Of a stretch of DNA of 64,000 nt, positions 43,624-50,693 are shown in pieces. The DNA is from Lacipirellula parvula (GTDB lineage: Bacteria; Planctomycetota; Planctomycetia; Pirellulales; Lacipirellulaceae): the NCBI RefSeq assembly GCF_009177095.1, contig NZ_AP021861.1, positions 868,001 through 932,000 on the forward strand. The letters are read 5' to 3'. How positions within the stretch are numbered: the stretch's first letter is position 1; every line of letters begins with the position of its first letter. The position numbers were made by a program, and so were the translations under genes. The notes below the pieces were generated by a model that saw only the letters and a program-made list of their open reading frames with translations, searched no databases and was not told the origin of the DNA.

Positions 43624-44451
43624 ATGCTGGGCCTCACCATGCGACGCATTCATTTCGACGTGACCGACTCGACCAACACGCAGGCCCGGCTGCTCGCCGC
43701 GATTCATCCCGGCGAGCGCGTGCTGGTGACCGCGGCGGAACAGACTGCTGGTCGCGGCCGGCAGGGGCGGCAGTGGCTGAGCCCGCGCGGCGGGGCGTGG
43801 ATGACGATCGCTTGGCCGATGCGGCTGGAGCCAAGTACATACCGCACCGCGTCGCTGGCAACGGCGGTAGGCGTGCGGCGAGCGCTACTGGAACTCGCCA
43901 CGCGCGGCATGCCGGCCGAAGCGGCTGCGTTTGCACTCGATGTCCGCGTGAAGTGGCCGAACGATTTGCTGATCAACGACGCCAAGGTGGCCGGCATCTT
44001 ATGCGAGCAGTCGGTCGGCGCGCAGCACGGCGGCGACGCGATTTTCATTGGGATCGGCGTGAACGTTGAGTTCAGGCAGGAGATTCTCGACGAACCGGCG
44101 AGCGGCGAGCCGCTGCGGCATCGCGCGACGACGCTGTCGAATGCGGCCGGGCGTCTCGTCGACGTGTCGGAAGTCGTCGAGCGGACGGCGCTCGAGGTCG
44201 CGGCGGCGATGGAACAGCTGGAAGCGTGCGGCTTTGCTGGAGCGCCTGCAGATGGCGGACGGTCGTTGCTGGACGAGCTGCGCGACGCACTAGCCTACGT
44301 CGGGAAAATACGCCGCTGGCGTTCGCCGCGCGGCGACGTAACGGGCCGCGTTCTCGGCATCGACGACGACGGGCGGTTGCTGCTGGAAGGGGACGCCGGC
44401 GTCATCGTCTGCGATGCCGGAGAACTCGAAACGAACGATCGGCCGCGGTGA
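43624..44451 (+). CDS. birA: Biotin--[acetyl-CoA-carboxylase] ligase
   Basis: 275 residues; a second ATG at 43639 is an equally plausible start. The ligase signature GRGRQGRQWLSPRGG and the lysine motif KWPNDLLI are present. A short SH3-like C-terminal domain (ending VIVCDAGELE) completes the class I fold. There is no N-terminal DNA-binding domain, so it is a ligase without the repressor function of E. coli BirA. It attaches biotin to the carboxyl carrier protein in the cytoplasm. Confidence 0.93.
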   Translation: MLGLTMRRIHFDVTDSTNTQARLLAAIHPGERVLVTAAEQTAGRGRQGRQWLSPRGGAWMTIAWPMRLEPSTYRTASLATAVGVRRALLELATRGMPAEAAAFALDVRVKWPNDLLINDAKVAGILCEQSVGAQHGGDAIFIGIGVNVEFRQEILDEPASGEPLRHRATTLSNAAGRLVDVSEVVERTALEVAAAMEQLEACGFAGAPADGGRSLLDELRDALAYVGKIRRWRSPRGDVTGRVLGIDDDGRLLLEGDAGVIVCDAGELETNDRPR

Positions 44452-44561
44452 CCGGCGAACTCATGGCGTTGCTTTGACGGCTCGCGGCGGCGTGGTTAAG
44501 TTGGAGCCCAAAGGCGCGGGCCCGTTCTGGCTTTTCGCCTCCCCTCCTCTCCAATCGCCGC

Positions 44562-45734
44562 ATGAAGCAAGATATTCCCAAGGTGGCCTTGCTGATCGAG
44601 ACCTCGCGCGGCTACGGCCGGGCGATGCTCCGGGGCATCGTGCGCTACGGCCGACTGCATGGGCCGTGGCGGTTCTACGTGACGCCGGGCGATTTTGAAC
44701 AAGCTCTGCCGCAGATGAAACAGTGGGGCGGCACGGGAATCATCGCCCGGATCGAGACGGCGAAGATCGCCCAAGTGATCGCCGCGGCGAAGCTGCCGAC
44801 GATCGCGCTCGACATCTCGCAGAATCTGCCGACTGACCTGCCGCAGCTCGCGAAGTTCAGCGAAATTTGCTCCGATTCCGTCGCAGCGGCTCGACTGGCT
44901 GCAGAGCACCTCATGGAGCGCGGCTTCCATCAATATGCGTTTGTCGGCGAGCCAGGGCGGCTGTGGTCGCACAATCGCGAGCGGGGGTTCTGCGAGCGGC
45001 TGGCCGAAGCGGGCTTCAAGCCGATTGTCTACGATTGTCCGCGGCGTCGGCATGGCGGGCGGTGGGATCGCGAGCAGTCGATCCTCGCAGATTGGTTGTC
45101 GCAGCTGCCCAAGCCGATCGGGCTGATGGCGTGCAACGACGATCGCGGGAGGCAAGTGCTCGACGCCTGCCGCGCGGCGGGGATTTCGGTGCCGCTGGAG
45201 GTGGCGGTGATCGGCGTCGACAACGACGAACTGCTGTGCGAGCTGGCCGATCCGCCGATGTCGAGCGTGGCCTTGGCCGCCGAAGCAGGCGGCTATCGGG
45301 CGGCTGCACTGCTCGACCGCATGATGAGCGGCGAGGTGAAGAAACGCGAACGGCTCGTCGTCGAGCCGACCTACGTCGTCGAGCGGCGTTCGACCGAAGC
45401 GTCGGCGGTGCACGATCCGGAAGTGGCCGAAGCGTTGCAGTTGATGCACAACCACGCCGCGGAGCAGATTGGCATCGACGACATCGTCGAGCATCTGCAG
45501 ATTTCGCGGCGGGCGCTGGAGCTGAAGTTCAAGAATACGATCAATCGAACGCCGTACGACGAACTGCAGCGAGTGCGGCTCGTGCGGGCGCAGCGGTTGC
45601 TGTTGGAGACCGACTTTCCGATTCCGAAAGTGGCGGAGCTGTCAGGCTACGGCAGCGGGGCGTATTTGGCGCAGGTGTTTCAGAAGCAACTGCACAAGAC
45701 GCCGGCGCAATTTCGCCGCGAGCATCGGCACTAG
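44562..45734 (+). CDS. XylR-type transcriptional regulator at the edge of the carbohydrate island
   Basis: 390 residues from ATG. Residues about 5-275 are a periplasmic-binding-protein-like sensor (KVALLIETSRGYGRAMLRGI; VIGVDNDELLCELADPPMSS). The C-terminal 100 residues are a double AraC helix-turn-helix (ISRRALELKFKNTINRTPYDE; ELSGYGSGAYLAQVF). The architecture equals E. coli XylR, which activates xylose genes. It lies just before the block of GH39, GH127, GH51 and GH43 genes and is the best candidate for their regulator, with xylose or arabinose as ligand (inference). A family A palindrome follows its stop. Confidence 0.9.
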   Translation: MKQDIPKVALLIETSRGYGRAMLRGIVRYGRLHGPWRFYVTPGDFEQALPQMKQWGGTGIIARIETAKIAQVIAAAKLPTIALDISQNLPTDLPQLAKFSEICSDSVAAARLAAEHLMERGFHQYAFVGEPGRLWSHNRERGFCERLAEAGFKPIVYDCPRRRHGGRWDREQSILADWLSQLPKPIGLMACNDDRGRQVLDACRAAGISVPLEVAVIGVDNDELLCELADPPMSSVALAAEAGGYRAAALLDRMMSGEVKKRERLVVEPTYVVERRSTEASAVHDPEVAEALQLMHNHAAEQIGIDDIVEHLQISRRALELKFKNTINRTPYDELQRVRLVRAQRLLLETDFPIPKVAELSGYGSGAYLAQVFQKQLHKTPAQFRREHRH

Positions 45735-45754
45735 AGTAGATTGCAAACTTACTT

Positions 45755-45842
45755 CTAGCCCCGGGCTCCGCCCGGGGGTTGCGTTGCGCACCGCGACATC
45801 GATCGGAGTGGCGGCTGACCCCCGGGCGGAGCTCGGGGCTAG
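45755..45842. repeat. 88-bp palindromic element, family A copy 4
   Basis: Arms 45755-45779 and 45818-45842 with a 38-nt spacer. The right arm has one uncompensated change (GAGCTCGG). The spacer aligns with those of copies 1 and 3 better in reverse complement. It lies at the convergent junction of the XylR-like gene and a PEP-CTERM gene. Confidence 0.9.
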
Positions 45843-45935
45843 GGATGCAGCCGCCGCCTAAAGGAACGCAGCGACCCGTCTCTCCGAGGCTGCCCCTGCG
45901 AGCGGCTCGGAGAGACGGGGCTTCTACTACGTCAG

Positions 45936-47576
45936 TTAGTGTGACTTGCGGCGGCCCCCCGTCCGCATGCCGCACGCGATGACGACCGCACCCGCTGCGA
46001 GCAGCAGCGAGCTTGGTTCGGGAACGGCGACGATCGGCCCGGTGGTGACGTAGCTCACGCCGCCGCCGCTGAGCGCCGGATCGCCCTTCACGCCGTACTT
46101 GAAGGTGAGATTGCCGTTCTGCCCGGCGCCGAAGATCGCCGTGTTGAACGCGTTGCCAATGTTGAGCTGCGCCCCGGGAGCAAGCGTCGTCGAGCCGTTG
46201 AGAAAGAGCTCGGCGAGGGTCGTGTTCGACGAACCGGCCGATTCGTCCCAGCTATCGCCCTCGCCTGCCGTTTGGCCGAACTGCTGCTGCCAGAGGAGGA
46301 AGTCGGCGCCGTCAGTCTTGCCGTCCTTGTTGGCGTCGCCGTTGGCGTTGACGCCGAATGCCGCTTTCCAAACGGCGAGGTCGGCCGCATTAACGCCGCC
46401 GACGCCGTTGAAATCGGCCGCCAATGTGCCTCCGATATTCTGATCGCTGAGGCTGTTCCAGCCGGCGACGCTGAGCGCCCCGCCGGGCGTTCCGCCGGGG
46501 CCATCGGGATCGGCGCTTTCGATTTGATAGTAGTCGAAAGTGATTGGCGCGGCGCTCGTGTTCTTGATCGCGACGGCGCCGGTGTTCTTGTTCACCGTGA
46601 GCACCATGTTCGGCTGCGGCTTGAACAGAAATTGCGTCGGGTCGAGGGCCACGTCGCTGAAGCGGACTTCGTCGATGTAGCCGAACCAGCGATCGGCGTG
46701 GTTGTCGTTGGGGTTATCGCTCGTGCCGTAACGGCCGCGGCCAACGGTCCAACCCCAGCTATCGCCGTTGACGTCGACGCCAGGGTTGATCATCGCCCGA
46801 TTGGCGCTCGCGCTGATATCGGTCGAGGCCACCATTTGATAACCGGCGCCATCGAGTTGGTCTTTAAACAGCTTGAGCGTGTTGCCGTCGCTCGTGGCTG
46901 AATAGTGGTACCACTGATTGGTCGTCATGGGATTGGGGTCGATTGCCGCGTGGGGAATTCCCGCTGCATCGACGAACTGAATCCGGACGTGGTCGACGTC
47001 GTTGAACGCGGTGTCCGGCAGATCGGCGCCGATCTTTTGGAAGTAGAAGGGCGCTAGACCTGCTTCGTTGGGGTTCACGTCGTTCCCGTCGCGGCCAACG
47101 AACGTCCGCCAGCCGCCGAGCGTCGTCGTGTTGACCGAGGCTTCGATGGTCCAAGCCGCCGGGGCCCAGGTTTGGACGTTGACGCCGCTGGGGTTCGATT
47201 GCTGCGACCAGGTGAACGACGCGGGGAAGTTGCCGTTGTTCTGGATGCTCCAGTTGTTCGACAGTCCCGACTGCAGCACGGTGGTTTGCGGGGTGTTCGG
47301 GCGATACTGGTGCCCGGTGGCGTTGTTGTCCCACGTGTAGAGGGTGTTGCCGTTGCCGGAAACGTCGATCACGGGGATGCCGTCAGGCTGAACGGCGGTG
47401 CGGCCGTTGGTGTCGCGAACGAAGGCGCCGTCGGTGGGCGTGGTGACGCCGTCGCCTTCGAACCGCCAGTAGGCGACCGTCGCTGCGTGGAGCGGCGCGG
47501 CGACGGCGCCCGCCGCGATCGCCAGCGAGGCCGCTGCAATTCGTCCTGCTCTGAAGTAACGTCGTTGTCCGAACAT
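45936..47576 (-). CDS. LamG-domain PEP-CTERM protein with an internal dockerin-like segment
   Basis: 546 residues from ATG. The signal peptide ends near LHAATVAYW. A concanavalin-like LamG domain covers about 33-320 (VAYWRFEGDG; NQWYHYSATSDGNTLKLF; FGYIDEVRFSDVAL). From about residue 322 a module begins with LTVNKNTGAVAIKNTSAAP. This is interrupted at about 382-437 by a dockerin-like pair of loops (ADFNGVGGVNAADLAVW; GDANKDGKTDGADF) and then resumes (STTLAPGAQLNIGN). The end is VPEPSSLLLAAG, a hydrophobic helix and GGRRKSH. It is likely a surface carbohydrate-binding protein and the last gene of a three-gene minus-strand set. Confidence 0.85.
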   Translation of the reverse strand: MFGQRRYFRAGRIAAASLAIAAGAVAAPLHAATVAYWRFEGDGVTTPTDGAFVRDTNGRTAVQPDGIPVIDVSGNGNTLYTWDNNATGHQYRPNTPQTTVLQSGLSNNWSIQNNGNFPASFTWSQQSNPSGVNVQTWAPAAWTIEASVNTTTLGGWRTFVGRDGNDVNPNEAGLAPFYFQKIGADLPDTAFNDVDHVRIQFVDAAGIPHAAIDPNPMTTNQWYHYSATSDGNTLKLFKDQLDGAGYQMVASTDISASANRAMINPGVDVNGDSWGWTVGRGRYGTSDNPNDNHADRWFGYIDEVRFSDVALDPTQFLFKPQPNMVLTVNKNTGAVAIKNTSAAPITFDYYQIESADPDGPGGTPGGALSVAGWNSLSDQNIGGTLAADFNGVGGVNAADLAVWKAAFGVNANGDANKDGKTDGADFLLWQQQFGQTAGEGDSWDESAGSSNTTLAELFLNGSTTLAPGAQLNIGNAFNTAIFGAGQNGNLTFKYGVKGDPALSGGGVSYVTTGPIVAVPEPSSLLLAAGAVVIACGMRTGGRRKSH

Positions 47577-47650
47577 CTGCTGTATCCCCTATGCGCTTAT
47601 GGCGTTGAGTTCAATGTGCGAATGCTGTGGTTTCAACCGTCGCGGGCGGA

Positions 47651-49129
47651 TCAGACCGTCGTGCGGCGGCGTGACGTTCGTCCGCTTAGGAGCAGAGCGC
47701 TGACGGCCGAGAGGCCAATGGCGAAGCTCGATGGTTCCGGCACGGCGCCGACGAGCGCGCTGAGGGCGCCGACGCCGTTGGCGGCGTCGAAGTCGGCTTG
47801 GAACACGCGGAAGTCGAGGAAGTTGCTGACGCCGTCGCCGTTGAGATCGCCGAGCGCAGCCGTTTGGGCGTCGGAAAGGTTCGGGTCGAGCGCGACGAGG
47901 TTGTTGTTGCGGAAGACGATCCAATCGTTGCCGTTGATCACGTTGTCGAAGTTGAGATCGCTCCGCTTGAAGGGCTGACCGCCGTTGCCAACGTACTTGA
48001 TGTCGGGGATCAGCGTCGTCGGCACGCCGTTGATGAGCGCTTGCGTGGTGATGGCGACGTCTTCGCGGAACGATTTGATCCAGCCGCCGTTCGTGCTGAA
48101 CGTGACCGTGCCGAGCGTGCCGCCATCTTCGGCCCCGCCGTCGCCGAAGGGTTCTTCTTCGGTGATGGCCGTCTTGGTGAGTGCGGTCGTCGACCAGGCG
48201 TCGTTCGAGTCAAATGACCCGTTGCCCGCGGAATCGAAATGTCCGGCGACCGTCGTCCAGCTTGCAGGGTTCAAGCCGCCCGAAGCGGAGGTGATCGAGT
48301 AGGAGAAGACTTGAATCGCCGCCTGCTGATTGGAGAGGGTAACGGCGCCGGTATCGCGGTTGATCGTGAGCGTTGGCCCTGCCAGACCTGCGGGGCCGGC
48401 GGTGGAACTCGCCGCGATTTGGGCGGGCGTCAGGACGTCGTTGTGAATGCGGAACTCGTTGATCGATCCGGTGAAATAGGGATCATTCGCGTAGACTGAT
48501 TTGCCGAGGTAGGCGACGGCGTTGCCGACGTCTGCAAGGTCGTCGGTTCCGTTGGCCGTGCCGATGAGGGCGCCGTTGATGTAGTAGGAGAGCGTCGTGT
48601 TGTCGACGCCGGCGGAAGAGTCGATCGTCACGGCGAGGTATTTCTGGCCCGTCCCGGCGAGGATCGAGCCGTTGACGCCGGTCTCTTCGCTGTAGGTACC
48701 GTCGGTGATCGCCGCGCGGCTGAAGAGTTCGCCGGCTCCGCGGGTTGGCTGGACCATGATGTAGTCGTAGCCGAGGTTGGCGTCTTCGCCGGCGCCGGCG
48801 CCGGCGTTGCCATGCCGACCGAAGGCGGCGGCCATGGTGAACTGATTGTTACTCGCCGGGGCGGCGTTGACCCATAGCTCCAGCGTCGTCTTGGTGTAGG
48901 CGTTGATGCCGATCGTCGCCGCGGGGAGGTTCGCGAACTGGCCGCCGCCGCTGAGCGTGAGTTGGCCGGCGACGATCACCGCCCCCGCTTCGAGCGTGCC
49001 GTTGGCGCCGCCGACGCTGTCGGTGACGGCGCCGTCGTTGAAGGTGTAAAGATGCTTGAGCGCAGCTGAGGCCGAGTTCGACAGCGTCGCAACCGCGGCA
49101 AGGCTCAGACAGAATGTTCGTATCGCCAT
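47651..49129 (-). CDS. LamG-domain PEP-CTERM protein with shared module and dockerin-like linker
   Basis: 492 residues from ATG. The signal peptide ends near SASAALKH. A LamG domain spans about 25-245 (LYTFNDGAVTDSVGGANGTL; FTGSINEFRIHNDVL). A module starting LTINRDTGAVTLSNQQA covers about 250-395 and ends at YVGNGGQPFKRSDLNFD. A dockerin-like linker with two loops (DLNFDNVINGNDW; GDLNGDGVSNFLDF) leads to the PEP-CTERM tail VPEPSSFAIGLS and RTSRRRTTV. Module and linker are shared with the PQQ dehydrogenase at 50694. It is the middle gene of the LamG set. Confidence 0.85.
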   Translation of the reverse strand: MAIRTFCLSLAAVATLSNSASAALKHLYTFNDGAVTDSVGGANGTLEAGAVIVAGQLTLSGGGQFANLPAATIGINAYTKTTLELWVNAAPASNNQFTMAAAFGRHGNAGAGAGEDANLGYDYIMVQPTRGAGELFSRAAITDGTYSEETGVNGSILAGTGQKYLAVTIDSSAGVDNTTLSYYINGALIGTANGTDDLADVGNAVAYLGKSVYANDPYFTGSINEFRIHNDVLTPAQIAASSTAGPAGLAGPTLTINRDTGAVTLSNQQAAIQVFSYSITSASGGLNPASWTTVAGHFDSAGNGSFDSNDAWSTTALTKTAITEEEPFGDGGAEDGGTLGTVTFSTNGGWIKSFREDVAITTQALINGVPTTLIPDIKYVGNGGQPFKRSDLNFDNVINGNDWIVFRNNNLVALDPNLSDAQTAALGDLNGDGVSNFLDFRVFQADFDAANGVGALSALVGAVPEPSSFAIGLSAVSALLLSGRTSRRRTTV

Positions 49130-49228
49130 CGTCTCCTCCGATAGGGAAACTGTTGTGAGTTGAAAGTGCGATGAGTTGGTGATGAGTGGCCGGATGGCTC
49201 CGCGCCTAGTCGCTTCTCGGAACGACGC

Positions 49229-50218
49229 TTACGCGCGACGGCGACTCGCGACGATTCCCATGGCGGCGAAGCCCGCTAGTGCGAGCGTCGCCGGTTCCGG
49301 AATCGCGACGAACAGCATCTGTGCCGGCGCGAGCGCGGCGTTGCTGATCCGTACGTCGTCGATGTATCCATTCACGCGATCGCCGTGGCCGTCGTTGTAC
49401 ATGCCGCGGTGCGTCGTCCAGCCGTATGGCGCTACCGTTCCCGTTCCTTCGAAGCCGGCTTCGTTCAAGGCGGCCATGGAGCGATCCGTCGACAGCGTCG
49501 TCGTCATGTCGAACGACTTCTCCAGCACGCCGTTGACGAACAGTTTGAGCGAGTTGCCGTCGCTGGTCGCCGACAGGTGGTACCACTGGCCGATCGCGGC
49601 TTGCGTCGTGCCGTCGGCGATGTGGACGTAACCTTGGACGTCGACGAAGTTGATCCGAAACACGTTCGTATTCGTTTTCTGCAGGTAGAGAATCGCCTGC
49701 CGCGTGTCGCCGTTCGTTGCTTCGCCGAAGCCGTCTTTACCGACGATTGTTTGGTAGCCGTTGACCCCTTTGAAATTCACTGAGGCCTCGATCGACCATT
49801 GCGGCAAGGCGCCGATGTTGACGCCGCCGACTTCGAGATCGTCTTGCGTCGACAACACGCCGCAACAAGCGGTCGGAGCGTTCTCGATGCTCAGCGTCGT
49901 TCCCGATTGAGCATTTGGCGCCACAACGTTGCTGAACAGCATCGCCGTGAAGCTGCCGTTCTGGGCGAACGCCGACAGGTGGTTGCCGTTGCCCGAGAGA
50001 TCGGGGATCGCGTTGTCGTGCAGGCCGTTGGCCGAGGGGTGCGAGACCGTTTGCCCCGTCGTCGCCGAGCCGGCGATCATGTCCGTTTCGAACGTCCAGT
50101 GGGCGATCGTGGCAGCCGATGCCCCGCTTGCCGAAAGCGTTCCGGCAAGGACGGCGGCGTGACGAACCCAGCGGCAGACTCCGCCGCGACGAGCACCAGC
50201 GATACGACTCAGTTTCAT
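49229..50218 (-). CDS. LamG-domain PEP-CTERM protein
   Basis: 329 residues from the ATG at 50218; GAGG lies 9 nt upstream, so the longer frame to 50272 is not used. The signal peptide ends near SGASAATIAHW. A single LamG domain fills most of the protein (FKGVNGYQTIVGKDGFGE; QWYHLSATSDGNSLKLFVNG; VNGYIDDVRISNAALAPAQM) and resembles the first domain of the gene at 45936, so the two are paralogues. The tail IPEPATLALAGFAAMG...SRRRA is a PEP-CTERM variant with Ile before Pro. There is no dockerin linker. It is the first gene of a set of three on the minus strand. Confidence 0.85.
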   Translation of the reverse strand: MKLSRIAGARRGGVCRWVRHAAVLAGTLSASGASAATIAHWTFETDMIAGSATTGQTVSHPSANGLHDNAIPDLSGNGNHLSAFAQNGSFTAMLFSNVVAPNAQSGTTLSIENAPTACCGVLSTQDDLEVGGVNIGALPQWSIEASVNFKGVNGYQTIVGKDGFGEATNGDTRQAILYLQKTNTNVFRINFVDVQGYVHIADGTTQAAIGQWYHLSATSDGNSLKLFVNGVLEKSFDMTTTLSTDRSMAALNEAGFEGTGTVAPYGWTTHRGMYNDGHGDRVNGYIDDVRISNAALAPAQMLFVAIPEPATLALAGFAAMGIVASRRRA

Positions 50219-50693
50219 GAGAACAGACCTCAGTTGAAGACTCAGAGAAGATGCGTCGCGAGCGACGCGCACAGTGCCTCGTCACGAACCGAACGACTAC
50301 GACCCGACGGGTCTGCACGGCGACGCTGCCTGCGCGAAGCATTTCACGCGGCGAGAAAGCAGTGCATGACTTGCGTGCGAACTAACGTCGGCGATGCATG
50401 GTTGCGTCGCGCGACGCTGCATGGAAAAGGGATCGACAAGCGTTGAAGCGAGCGACGCGACTGGCGACAGTCGAATCAGATAACTTCAGCGCTCGTATGA
50501 TGATTCGATCGTCGCTTTGTCGCAATCGGATATCGCGGAAATAAATTTAGAGATTGCGCAACGATTTTGCATCGAGCGCACTGTGGGGTTATAGATAGCT
50601 TCGTTGCGCGAGGGCGGTTGTCGCCGCTCGCGCGGCCTCTTCTGCTTCTCGTCGAATGTTCGATCGGCTTGCTCTCTTCCGAGGATCCAACCC
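50219..50693. other. Divergent intergenic region between LamG and PQQ dehydrogenase genes
   Basis: 475 bp. It is AT-richer around 50505-50560 (GCGGAAATAAATTTAGAGATTG), the likely promoter zone. A short GCGAGCGACGCG sequence recurs near 50258 and 50452. GAGGA at 50681-50685 is the ribosome-binding site of the next gene. No coding frame is supported. An operator for the XylR-type regulator could lie here, but none is recognisable by eye. Confidence 0.5.
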
